Shown one piece after another: positions 33,671 through 42,714 of a stretch of DNA of 64,000 bases; position 1 is the stretch's first letter; the number at the start of each line of letters is the position of its first letter. Origin of the DNA: Pseudoalteromonas luteoviolacea. GTDB taxonomy: Bacteria; Pseudomonadota; Gammaproteobacteria; Enterobacterales; Alteromonadaceae. A program made the translations under genes and the position numbers. Below the pieces are notes generated by a model, which was not told the origin of the DNA, did not search any database, and saw only the letters and a list, made by a program, of their open reading frames with translations. The DNA lies in NCBI RefSeq assembly GCF_001750165.1, contig NZ_CP015411.1, positions 3,314,001-3,378,000 on the forward strand. The letters are read 5' to 3'.

Positions 33671-35326
33671 ATGGATACACAATACACAGTAGGACAGTAC
33701 CTCACTCAAAGACTTGAAGAGCTTGGCCTAGGTCACTTATTTTCAATCGCGGGGGACTACACCATTGAATGGATCAACAAACATATTGAGCCAAGCAGTA
33801 TTGAGCTTATTGAAGAGGTCAACGAACTGAACGCAGGTTATGCAGCGGATGGCTATGCCAGATTAAAAGGCATTGGCGCTATGTGCTTTACGTATTCTGC
33901 CGGCACCCTCAGCGCAGTAAACGCAGTTGCGGCATCTTACGCAGAACGCATCCCCGTGGTTGTGGTCAACGGCGCACCGAGCATACAAAAGCGTCTCACC
34001 GCCCAGCAAACTGGCTTTACGTACCACCATATGATTGATGGCGAAACCGACTTAAATATCTACAAAAATATCACCGCAGCGGCAATCAAAATAGATAACC
34101 CTGAACTTGCGCCCAGGCTGATTGACTATGCTCTGACTGAGTGTATCTCACAAAAACGCCCCGCTTACATAGAGCTGCTGGAAGATATGGTAGAACAGCC
34201 TTGTGCAGCCCCACAAGGCAAGCTTACACCGCTTACGCCTATCCCGCTGCAAGTCAATGTAGACCAAGCCATTGATAAAATTCAGCAAGTTTTAACACAG
34301 GCTGAGCGCCCTATTATTTGGCTAGGTGCGGAAGTTGATCGTATGGGCCTTCATGAGGAGGCCAATGCTTTAATCAGAAAACTAAACTTGCCTTATGTGA
34401 CAGAGCTCATCAGCAAAGCGGTATTTTCCGAAAACGACCCGCTCTTTGCAGGTGTTTTTGATGGTCAAGCCTCTTCTGAGGTCACCCAAAAATTAGTCAA
34501 TGAGTCTGACTTTATATTAGGCTTAGGTGTCTGGCTGTCAGATATAAACTCACTGGGCCAAGCGGTAAATTATGATAAAACCGCGCTTATTTCATGGGAT
34601 ACCGTGAAGCTGGGTACCTACTTTGTGCCACAGGTACCACTGGCAAACTTTATCGAAGAACTGAATCAAAAGCCACTCTCAAACTTGTCTGCATGTGCAA
34701 TCCCAAGCGAAGCACCAGACAGTAGCGAGCAATTTAGCGGAGATATCAGCTACCAAGGCTTTTATGACTTTATCCAGAGCAAAGAATACATTAACGACAA
34801 CGTGCTTATCGGCAGTGACGCCAGCTTAAACTTTTTTGGCAGCCTACTGCTCAAAGTCGGCACACCAAGAGGCTTTGTGGCCCAACCGACTTACTCGTCC
34901 ATTGGCTATATTGGCCCAGCAGCGACAGGCATGAGCCTTGCAAAACAAGACCACCAACGTGTATTTGTATTCTCTGGAGATGGTGGATTTCAAATGACAC
35001 CCCAGTGTTTGTCGACACAAACCAGATTTAAGCTCAACCCGATTATTTTTGTCATGGACAACGGTGTATATGGTGTAGAACAATGGTTGTACGACGCCGA
35101 AATATTCTCAAGCGATCAGCCATTCTTTGATTCATGTATTTTGCACCAGTGGGATTACTGTAAACTTGCCGATGTATTCGGCTGTAAAGGCTGGAAAGCC
35201 AATACGTACGAAGAGCTCAACGAGGCAATTTTGGGCGCGCTTGAAAACTTAGATAGCCCTTCACTAATACAAGTTCGCGTGCCACCTAAATCACTACCCG
35301 ATAATGCTAAGTGGAAGAAAAAATAA
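33671..35326 (+). CDS. Thiamine-diphosphate-dependent 2-oxo acid decarboxylase
   Basis: This 551-residue enzyme belongs to the pyruvate/indolepyruvate/branched-chain 2-oxo acid decarboxylase family. The N-terminal pyrimidine-binding domain has the catalytic Glu52 in NELNAGYAADGYAR and the AGDYTIEW block. The central domain spans about 195-340. The C-terminal domain carries the ThDP motif GDGGFQMTPQC to NGVYGVE. The His pair of pyruvate decarboxylases appears as YHHM near residue 117. The substrate is undetermined; the position after the GH15 and MBL genes suggests an aldehyde-forming step in sugar metabolism. Confidence 0.85.
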   Translation: MDTQYTVGQYLTQRLEELGLGHLFSIAGDYTIEWINKHIEPSSIELIEEVNELNAGYAADGYARLKGIGAMCFTYSAGTLSAVNAVAASYAERIPVVVVNGAPSIQKRLTAQQTGFTYHHMIDGETDLNIYKNITAAAIKIDNPELAPRLIDYALTECISQKRPAYIELLEDMVEQPCAAPQGKLTPLTPIPLQVNVDQAIDKIQQVLTQAERPIIWLGAEVDRMGLHEEANALIRKLNLPYVTELISKAVFSENDPLFAGVFDGQASSEVTQKLVNESDFILGLGVWLSDINSLGQAVNYDKTALISWDTVKLGTYFVPQVPLANFIEELNQKPLSNLSACAIPSEAPDSSEQFSGDISYQGFYDFIQSKEYINDNVLIGSDASLNFFGSLLLKVGTPRGFVAQPTYSSIGYIGPAATGMSLAKQDHQRVFVFSGDGGFQMTPQCLSTQTRFKLNPIIFVMDNGVYGVEQWLYDAEIFSSDQPFFDSCILHQWDYCKLADVFGCKGWKANTYEELNEAILGALENLDSPSLIQVRVPPKSLPDNAKWKKK

Positions 35327-35340
35327 AAACCACGCGCAGA

Positions 35341-35370
35341 GTGATGTTAAGTAAGCTGTATTAGCATCAC
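35341..35370 (+). terminator. Hairpin after the decarboxylase gene
   Basis: GTGATGTTAA and TTAGCATCAC pair over 10 positions with one G-U and a 10-nt loop. It lies 14 nt after the stop codon and 5 bp from the IS left end. Confidence 0.55.
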
Positions 35371-35375
35371 CTGTA

Positions 35376-35402
35376 AAAAAACCAGCTTAACGCTTAATGC
35401 CG
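35376..35402. repeat. IS4-family left inverted repeat
   Basis: A 27-bp terminal repeat, 24 of 27 identical to the reverse complement of 36818-36844. It starts one base after the transposase stop side (stop at 35404). Confidence 0.85.
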
Positions 35403-35403
35403 T

Positions 35404-36789
35404 TCACTTAAGGTGAGCGGCGTTTGTACTTTTAGCAACTGGGTATCGGTTTTTAGACACCTTCAATACCCTTGGGTAACTTCGTTCCCGTTTTCCTTCA
35501 AGCTTAAACTGACTCGCATTTCTTTCTATATCCAGGATGATTTTAGGCACATTTCCTGGAGCATATATAGGCATTTGAGTAAGTTTGTAGATGATATGTG
35601 ATGAGGCATCTCTAAAGCTAAGTTGATTTGGATAAACACTTTTTAGTGATTTAGCCATTAATACCATTTTGTAACGGATAAGGTTGTAAGCCAGTAACAA
35701 GCCCCATAGCTCTTGGTGAATTAGCTCCGGTAAATTGCTGCGCAAGGTGAATCGACTTTCCAATAGATGTTGCTTCATTTCTCGATAGCCCATTTCAATT
35801 TCCCAGCGGTGTGCATATAAATCTACAATCTCCGAAGCTGGATATGCCATTGCATCCGTCATTGATGTGAGTACACTCACTTCTTTTCCTTTCACTCGCC
35901 TTGTCAATAATCTCACGGTTATAGAGTCGGGTAAGTCAGGGCGCTTCTTCTTAGCCTGCGGCGTCGTTGTCAAACGAACCAGCTTATCTTGCTTCCCTAA
36001 GCTATCAATCACTTCATACTGGGTCCCTTTCTTGAGGGGGAGCAGCCAATGCGTGTTACTCCCTTTTTGCTCCCATTCATGTAGCAAGCCAAGTGAATAA
36101 AACCCCTTATCGAATAGCGTCAAGCTGTTATTTGGAATATGGTTAATGAGCCTGCTCGCTAGGTTCATCTCGTTTTCACTTACACTATCAAAGGCACTCC
36201 CCAATATGAGATGACTGCTTAACTCCATTAAACAGACCATTCTGACTTGCGGATAACCAGCATAGCTGGCTTTATTGGCCGTTCGAGCAAAGGTCGCACT
36301 ATTTGCTGCGCTATCAGGCGTTCGCCAAACTACACCATCAACACCGTAAATATTAAGTCCATTCCAATGTGGATGCTCCGCACGTTCATGCCAAGTTTGG
36401 GCTGTACGGTAAAAAACATCTTGTACTACATTGCTACCTAGCTTTTTTCTAGCTTGAGTGACGGCACTTCGGGCGACATAGTCCACGTCTTGAGGCAAGA
36501 CGATGTCTAACTTATTAATTAGTTGACGAACGGATTCAGTTCGGAACAAGGACATACCAATGACTGCCCAAATCATGGCATCCATTGGGAGCTTGCGTTT
36601 ACGCAATGTTGCTACACTATTGGACTCTAAACAGGCTTGTATAATCTCTGGCTCTAAAACATCAGCCAAGCTTTTAAATTCAGTGAGGCGAGAGATAGAT
36701 GTGCGTGCAAGTGCTTCTGACAATTCCATTAAAAAATCCGATACCAGTATACTGATATCGGATTTTGAAGCCTTGAAAAGATCAGTCAA
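35404..36789 (-). CDS. IS4 family transposase
   Basis: This 461-residue DDE transposase has an N-terminal IS4 domain (about 22-110, LSEALARTSISRLTEFKSLADVL). DDE landmarks are IYGVDGVVWRTPDS (first Asp), NSLTLFDKGFYSLGLLHEWE (second Asp) and the YREMK signature around the catalytic Glu in HRWEIEMGYREMKQHLLESRFTLRS. The frame is intact, so it may be active. The start is uncertain: an in-frame ATG at 36726, just after a hairpin plus six T, begins the conserved domain and may be the real one. Confidence 0.92.
   Translation of the reverse strand: MTDLFKASKSDISILVSDFLMELSEALARTSISRLTEFKSLADVLEPEIIQACLESNSVATLRKRKLPMDAMIWAVIGMSLFRTESVRQLINKLDIVLPQDVDYVARSAVTQARKKLGSNVVQDVFYRTAQTWHERAEHPHWNGLNIYGVDGVVWRTPDSAANSATFARTANKASYAGYPQVRMVCLMELSSHLILGSAFDSVSENEMNLASRLINHIPNNSLTLFDKGFYSLGLLHEWEQKGSNTHWLLPLKKGTQYEVIDSLGKQDKLVRLTTTPQAKKKRPDLPDSITVRLLTRRVKGKEVSVLTSMTDAMAYPASEIVDLYAHRWEIEMGYREMKQHLLESRFTLRSNLPELIHQELWGLLLAYNLIRYKMVLMAKSLKSVYPNQLSFRDASSHIIYKLTQMPIYAPGNVPKIILDIERNASQFKLEGKRERSYPRVLKVSKNRYPVAKSTNAAHLK
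36733..36766 (-). terminator. Hairpin with T run inside the transposase 5' region
   Basis: On the minus strand AAAATCCGATA pairs with TATCGGATTTT; the intervening bases are also nearly self-complementary. The stem is followed by six T and then an in-frame ATG (36726). IS elements often carry such structures to block read-through transcription or translation of the transposase from outside. Confidence 0.6.
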
Positions 36790-36817
36790 CTGATCATTAA
36801 AATATTTCTTAACTGAT

Positions 36818-36844
36818 CGGCATTAAGCTTAACGCTGGTTTTTT
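36818..36844. repeat. IS4-family right inverted repeat
   Basis: The right terminal repeat, outward of the transposase start. It differs from the left repeat at three positions in its centre. Confidence 0.85.
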
Positions 36845-36854
36845 CTTTTAATGA

Positions 36855-39800
36855 TCAATGAATAACGGATACATTATGACTTTGAATATACTGTAACAAC
36901 TCTGTACTCAAAGTCGTATTCGTCAAATCAAAGGTTGAACCCACTGTCGATAAATACTCAACACCCGTTATATTATCTAACTGATTCTCAGAGAACTTTA
37001 AAGATCTCAATGTCGCTCCATCAGGTATGTGTAGCACTCGAATACCCGTATTTGACAAGTCTAACTGATGCAAATTCTCCATATGCTGCTCAAACATAAA
37101 CTCATCCAAAGGGTTTGCCGCTAAATTCACTGAGAATATCCTCGCCAAGTCGCCCCAATTAACCTCTGTAAGCTGATTATGACTGGCTTCAAGAGAAAAT
37201 AGTTGCTGATTACTCGTTAAATCTAAACTTGTCAAGAAAGTGGACGTGAGCTCCAAAGTAGACAGCTGCTCAAAATACCTCAAGTCTAGCTCTTTGAGAT
37301 TAGTATTGTTCAGTGCCAAATAAGACAAAGTATACTGGCCGGGCTCTACATTTATGCGCGCTAATGGCGAGTCGGATGCATTAAGTGTATGCAGCTGTGG
37401 ATTTCCACCTAGCTCTAGCAGTGAAATCAGCGTATTTGTTAAGTCAACGTCCTCAACATCATCAAAATTACGAAGATCCAACGTAGCAAGTGCTGAGGAC
37501 GCTGCATTTAAACTCTGTATTTTATGATCTGTAGTCACCCCCGAAATACCTTCAACTTTACTGCCGCTAATATTCAAAAGCTCCAACTCAAGATTGTTTG
37601 ATAAGTCCAAATTAGTGAGTGCTGATTCTCCAACCGATAAAGACCGTAACTTAACTTGATTAGATAAGTCTATTTCAGTGACCGATGAATTACTTATATC
37701 TAACCAATACAATGAACTTTGAACTGGTAATACGATAGTCGAGACAGTCGATGCCTGACTTAAGGATAAGGTTGTCAATTGGCTAAGTTTACTGAGGTTA
37801 AGCTCCGTATAGTCAACATCATAAAGATGCAGAGACTTCAATTGCGTCATATTCTCAAGATCTGCTTTCGCTTGTGCAGATAAGCTCGTGTCGTATAACG
37901 AAATAGATAGCAAGTATTTAAAGTTTTCTATACCAGAAAAACTATCAATCGTACTTGAGTTACAATTGAGAAATGCCAAAAACTGAGGGTAACTTAGACC
38001 TTGACTTTCTACGCAGGATTTAAGCCCAGAATCTTTAATACCCAATGAATCGACTACAGACTGCCCAGAATCTCGTTCAAAAGACACTGTCAATGTGCAA
38101 TCAGATACGTTTGGCGCGACTTCGATGAGAGCCTCAGATAAGCTTATTTCCCATAAAAAGCGAGCGTTGCAGCCTTCAAAGTCGGCAATACGATAACCTT
38201 CATCCGCGAGAATTGTCAGACGAATATAGTTTCCAAAAAGCACGTTTTCTAATGTAGTATCAGCATTTACAGCACCGCCTTGCCCAACTTTAAGAGTGAT
38301 ATCAAAAGTTGGCGCTTGGTATAACCATGTTTGCTGAGTACCTTGCTCACAGCTTTGTCCATCTTCATATATACATACTTGTATTCCATTCGATAAATGC
38401 ATAACAGGCGCAACCCAATAAGTACCCTGTGAAGTTTGATAATGGAACTTGCCATCACTCAACTTAACTATCTCTTCGGTACCAGAAAATGGTACCGAAG
38501 TAGCCCAAATATATTCATCAACTTCATAATTGTATCGAATAAACTGAGCAGCAGCGTAGTGCTCACCGATTAAAGAATAGTATGAAAAATCGTCCATTAA
38601 ACCTGCAATGAAATGGTCAACGCGTAAATCTTTGCTATGTTGCGCAACGTGAAATTCACCGCTGAGTGTCGCAAGTAATACCGTCCCGTTTTCCTTTGAT
38701 AGTACTTTAAAACTATTTGTATCGCTCAAGTAACAGTTAATACTCTCATCACTACAAGCAGTGACATAAGTTTCCTTTTCAGCATCATAGAAATAATTGG
38801 CTGTGAATATGTTTTCCTCTATCGTCACATTACCACGTACAGCATATCTGTTGATCGATGCATCTTCGTTGATAACAAAGCTGTGGTAGCTATTTGCTCC
38901 CTCACTCCATTTAAACAGCCACTGGCCAGCCAATTCCTCAGTAGTGAGTGACCCCTCTAATGCGCTGGCCATTAAGCCGACACCTGTTTGGAAGTAACTT
39001 TTATCATCAAACCATACTGCATCTTGTGTCTCGATTTGTACAAATCCACCTTGCTGCTTGGTTGGCTTAAAAGTCACATATTGATTTTCATCAAGTTGCG
39101 AAATCAGCTTCAATTGACCTGACGTATCTACTTCCCATTTGAGCTCGACAAATCCAGCATCTCTATTCAAACGGGATACAGCTTGTAAAGTAGCATGGCC
39201 GTCCGCATTGATGTTGACTTCGTAATAGGTCTCAGAATTTTGATATACCAAGACCCATTTGCCTTCCCAATCAGCAATATAACTAATTTCACTGGTTGCC
39301 ATATCAGTAAATGTAATTGGCCCAATCGCCCCATTCGGATCTGGAGAGAATGATTTGTCCTCTAGCTGCCATGTTAAAGTCATTTCGTCTGCATAACCGA
39401 ACTCCACTGCATGGCTCAGGATGTCATAGTCACTGAAAGCGAACCTGTCGTTGTAATAGTTCTTTAAATACGTAGACACAGGATAGTCAAATTCCAACAG
39501 AGACTTATTTTCTGACATATGTTGCCAAGTAAACCCCATCTGCGAAACGCCCATATGCTTCAGAGTTTGCGTATAAACACCTTTACCATCAGCTGCAATC
39601 GAAAACTCATGAAGTGAAGGGATATATAAAGACTGGTCATACAGTTGATGTGTGCCATAAGCAGGTGACTTTTCTTCAAATGTCGCTTTAATTTCGCAAT
39701 TTTCATAAACTGGAACTGACCAAAACAACTCTGAAAGTATATCTTCTGATGATAAAATACCTTCTTCACCACATATACTCAGCGAAGAAATATAGTGCCC

Positions 39801-42539
39801 ATCATCAGCTAATATACGCGCATCTACTGTGTAGCCATATTTTACATTTTGTGTTCGCAAATCAACACGTCCATTACCTGTTGTTATTGTAGATACAGGT
39901 ATGGTCGGCGCTATCAACCCATATTCTTGCGTATTTGACACATTACATTGAGCCGATATATCAGACTTCAAGCAAATTGAATATCGCTTTTGACCAACTT
40001 CTTTGAATTCAAGAAATAATACACGGCCTGTAAATAGCGAAGTGAGCCTTATATGGTCTCCTTGCTTATCAATTTTATAATTATCTTGACCCGACTGACT
40101 TTCTATTGTCAGCGCGTTAAAGCAAAGGGCTTGTTCGGGACAAATAAGGTAGCCTCTTATCGCACTGCCATCTTCACCGTAGAGGTTGACCGCATTTCTT
40201 ACAACTTGCTCATAAAAATTTATAGAGGTATCAAACTGCTCTACGACATCGTAAAATTGCAAAGTCTGGGATGGTTGAGCACTGTTTAGGTGTGTGACAG
40301 AGTGTTCAACTGCTATTTTATCTCCAACAGCTGCAAGTAATTTATATGAGAACTTAACAGAGGGATCACACAACTCACTGTTATTACATGTTTCATACCT
40401 TCCCTGACCATTGAAGCTATAGTGATACGAAACCAGCTCGCCCAACTCTAACAAATATTGTCTGCCTGCTCTAAGTGCAGCTTGAAAGACTCCTTGCTCA
40501 GTGACCTCAAACACAGTACTGTGCAAGCGTTGTTGTGGTACCCAAGTACGCTGGTAGTCAAACGCATCAAAGCTTACATCTTGCTGCTTAACCATATAAG
40601 CAGTATATGCTTCTGTGATCACCCCATTTTCTAAAGTATGACCCATAAAATGAAAGCCAAACTCAGTATATGCGATAAGCTGCAGTACTTGAGTGCGCTC
40701 GCCATCGTGAATACGCAATTCATTTCCAGAAATCAACCAGTCGAGTTGCGTTTGAGTGTCTAATACTGTCAGTTTATTTGTTTCATCGAAGTAATATTCT
40801 TGATAGGTATCTTGAACAAACTCAGTGACAGTAAAAACAGACCAATTTCCGTCGAACGTGAGTTTTGATAATTCAGCAAAACTGCCTTGCGTATACACTT
40901 GCGAATGAAATGATGCTGTACGTGAGCTTTGTGGGCCAATATCTGTATCATATCCAGATAAAGTTACATTGGATGAATGATATTGCGCGCCTTGCGTATA
41001 AAATTCCAAAGTTATTGATAGCAATGAAAATCGGTTGTATCTGTCAATATGATTAACATTATTTAATATTAAAGGCTCATCAAAATGCACTGTAAGAAGA
41101 CCGTTATTTTGCTCCCAAGATACCGGATGCCTGCCATTTGCAATAACGTAACCTGTAGAGTCTTCTTTGAGATCTAAGCCGAAATAGAAGCCATCCATAT
41201 AATCAGGCTCTGTGACCCAAATCACTTCATCAAAAGTAATGCTGGAAGGTTGTAAAAGATCAGCATCAGACTTCAAAGCATCTACTGTACTTTGAACTAG
41301 TTCGGGTTGTTCTTCTTGTAACTTGGTGAGGTATTGATTTGCCGCCTCTTTATCTTTTGCTAAATCAAGTGTGGTGGTATGGCCTTCGGGCAAATGCACA
41401 GAGTCGTTATCTACAATCGCCTTTATTACAGTTGCAATGTCTAGCTTTTGTTTAGCACTGATACCTAACCTGCGATTTTCAAACTTTTCAACTGAGTCAA
41501 ATGCATCTTCAAACTCGGATAATAACGCGTATTCAGCAGTCGTAACATTGGTGATGTTTACGTCAAATAGCTCTTCTGCACTGAGCACCGCATCAGTACC
41601 GGCAGCCAAATTTAATTGAGACAACGATCCCAATTGAGAAACAAATTCAACAAAGTCTTGTTGATCTTGCCCCGTTGCTGTTAGCTTAACCAATTCATTT
41701 ATGTAGGCTTCTTCACTTTGCTCTAAATTAATCGCAAGTGTATATTCACCCTGGTTGTTAGCGGTTGTGGTAAAAACCTTATCACCCAATTGCGCTTGCA
41801 CATGAGCATGCTCAATCGGCTGATCGGTTACCTTTGCGGATATTATCAGCTGTTGAGCAAACGACTTAATTAACACAGATTGCGAGACTGTCGTTTGGCC
41901 TCCCGTTTCATCAGTGACTGTCAGGTCAAACGTGAGCGGTATATCCTCTGTAATGTCACCACTTTTAATGACGAGTGAGTCGGTTTCAAAGCCACTCACC
42001 TCGATGCTATCTGGAGTATGACCGGACCATTGGTAAGAATTAATGGCTTTACTACTGTTTACAGTGGCGTGCAGTGAAAAGGTCGATTGCTCAATCGTCT
42101 GATCTTTAACGTCAATTGATACTTCGGGCGCGTCTATAACTGTGACAACGTGCTTTGCGATTGCTGTCGCACCGTGTGCATCTGTTACAGTCACAGAAAG
42201 TAGGATCGGTGTATCCTGTGTTAAGTCCATACTGCGAACGGTAACACTGGCGTCAGTTGCACCCTCAAGTGTGATCTGTGCACTACCGTTGTGAGACCAT
42301 GTATAGCTCAGTGATTGGCTTTCTTTGTCGTGTGCTTTGGCAACCAAATTCAGTGCTTGCATTTCTTGCACCTGTACTTCGCCCTCAATCAAGACTACTG
42401 GCGCGCTATTTGTTATCACTGGAGGCTTTACTTCCTCATTGGTGTTTTCTGAAGAACCGCCTCCGCACCCCGCAACCAAGCCCATAACGCCTGCGAGAAA
42501 AACCCTACTTACCGATCTATACAATTGTATTAACCTCAC
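36855..42539 (-). CDS. Giant lipoprotein with PKD-like, InlB-type repeat and leucine-rich repeat regions
   Basis: This 1894-residue protein has a lipobox (GLVAGC, Cys25) followed by GGGSSEN. Two PKD/Ig-like domains come next (about 45-225), then a carboxypeptidase-regulatory-like domain (VTDQPIEHAHVQAQLG). The centre is a series of beta-rich modules starting G-x-W (for example GNWSVF, GKWVLV, GQWLFK). Two divergent InlB-B-type repeats (TTGNGRVDL, GQGGAVNADT) are visible. Residues from about 1560 form leucine-rich repeats of about 20 (for example LRSLSVGESALTNLDLSNN). The architecture suggests a surface adhesin or recognition protein. The first 500 residues are clearly paralogous to the neighbour at 42715. 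An IS element sits 10 bp after the stop. Confidence 0.85.
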   Translation of the reverse strand: MRLIQLYRSVSRVFLAGVMGLVAGCGGGSSENTNEEVKPPVITNSAPVVLIEGEVQVQEMQALNLVAKAHDKESQSLSYTWSHNGSAQITLEGATDASVTVRSMDLTQDTPILLSVTVTDAHGATAIAKHVVTVIDAPEVSIDVKDQTIEQSTFSLHATVNSSKAINSYQWSGHTPDSIEVSGFETDSLVIKSGDITEDIPLTFDLTVTDETGGQTTVSQSVLIKSFAQQLIISAKVTDQPIEHAHVQAQLGDKVFTTTANNQGEYTLAINLEQSEEAYINELVKLTATGQDQQDFVEFVSQLGSLSQLNLAAGTDAVLSAEELFDVNITNVTTAEYALLSEFEDAFDSVEKFENRRLGISAKQKLDIATVIKAIVDNDSVHLPEGHTTTLDLAKDKEAANQYLTKLQEEQPELVQSTVDALKSDADLLQPSSITFDEVIWVTEPDYMDGFYFGLDLKEDSTGYVIANGRHPVSWEQNNGLLTVHFDEPLILNNVNHIDRYNRFSLLSITLEFYTQGAQYHSSNVTLSGYDTDIGPQSSRTASFHSQVYTQGSFAELSKLTFDGNWSVFTVTEFVQDTYQEYYFDETNKLTVLDTQTQLDWLISGNELRIHDGERTQVLQLIAYTEFGFHFMGHTLENGVITEAYTAYMVKQQDVSFDAFDYQRTWVPQQRLHSTVFEVTEQGVFQAALRAGRQYLLELGELVSYHYSFNGQGRYETCNNSELCDPSVKFSYKLLAAVGDKIAVEHSVTHLNSAQPSQTLQFYDVVEQFDTSINFYEQVVRNAVNLYGEDGSAIRGYLICPEQALCFNALTIESQSGQDNYKIDKQGDHIRLTSLFTGRVLFLEFKEVGQKRYSICLKSDISAQCNVSNTQEYGLIAPTIPVSTITTGNGRVDLRTQNVKYGYTVDARILADDGHYISSLSICGEEGILSSEDILSELFWSVPVYENCEIKATFEEKSPAYGTHQLYDQSLYIPSLHEFSIAADGKGVYTQTLKHMGVSQMGFTWQHMSENKSLLEFDYPVSTYLKNYYNDRFAFSDYDILSHAVEFGYADEMTLTWQLEDKSFSPDPNGAIGPITFTDMATSEISYIADWEGKWVLVYQNSETYYEVNINADGHATLQAVSRLNRDAGFVELKWEVDTSGQLKLISQLDENQYVTFKPTKQQGGFVQIETQDAVWFDDKSYFQTGVGLMASALEGSLTTEELAGQWLFKWSEGANSYHSFVINEDASINRYAVRGNVTIEENIFTANYFYDAEKETYVTACSDESINCYLSDTNSFKVLSKENGTVLLATLSGEFHVAQHSKDLRVDHFIAGLMDDFSYYSLIGEHYAAAQFIRYNYEVDEYIWATSVPFSGTEEIVKLSDGKFHYQTSQGTYWVAPVMHLSNGIQVCIYEDGQSCEQGTQQTWLYQAPTFDITLKVGQGGAVNADTTLENVLFGNYIRLTILADEGYRIADFEGCNARFLWEISLSEALIEVAPNVSDCTLTVSFERDSGQSVVDSLGIKDSGLKSCVESQGLSYPQFLAFLNCNSSTIDSFSGIENFKYLLSISLYDTSLSAQAKADLENMTQLKSLHLYDVDYTELNLSKLSQLTTLSLSQASTVSTIVLPVQSSLYWLDISNSSVTEIDLSNQVKLRSLSVGESALTNLDLSNNLELELLNISGSKVEGISGVTTDHKIQSLNAASSALATLDLRNFDDVEDVDLTNTLISLLELGGNPQLHTLNASDSPLARINVEPGQYTLSYLALNNTNLKELDLRYFEQLSTLELTSTFLTSLDLTSNQQLFSLEASHNQLTEVNWGDLARIFSVNLAANPLDEFMFEQHMENLHQLDLSNTGIRVLHIPDGATLRSLKFSENQLDNITGVEYLSTVGSTFDLTNTTLSTELLQYIQSHNVSVIH

Positions 42540-42672
42540 TAATCAGTACAAAAAGCGAGCAGAATACACGTAAGTTCAATTAGATTCAAGATTATTTTTT
42601 AGACAGTTCGAAACTTTTTTAAGCTTTTGATTTGTAGTATAAAGCCAATTAAAGTTTCATTAAGTTGAATAG

Positions 42673-42702
42673 TAGGCAACAACAAAGCCTCGCTGTTGCC
42701 TA
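42673..42702 (-). terminator. Hairpin between the two giant lipoprotein genes
   Basis: TAGGCAACA and TGTTGCCTA form a 9-bp stem with a 12-nt loop, 13 bp after the stop of the upstream lipoprotein gene. It suggests the two paralogues can be transcribed separately. Confidence 0.5.
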
Positions 42703-42714
42703 AGGGAAAAATTA

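Larger units (their letters stand above)
35376..36844 (-). mobile_element. IS4-family insertion sequence, complete
   Basis: A 1469-bp element is bounded by 27-bp inverted repeats that match at 24 positions: left AAAAAACCAGC at 35376 to AATGCCG at 35402, right CGGCATTAAGC at 36818 to GCTGGTTTTTT at 36844. It encodes one intact transposase on the minus strand. Flanking bases show no target-site duplication, so it may be an old insertion or one side may have been rearranged. It lies between two convergent genes, 10 bp downstream of the giant-lipoprotein stop codon. Confidence 0.88.

Noticed and set aside
35360..36860. Target-site duplication of the IS4 element
   Set aside because: Ten bases on each side (around CACCTGTA and CTTTTAAT) do not match in any alignment tried.
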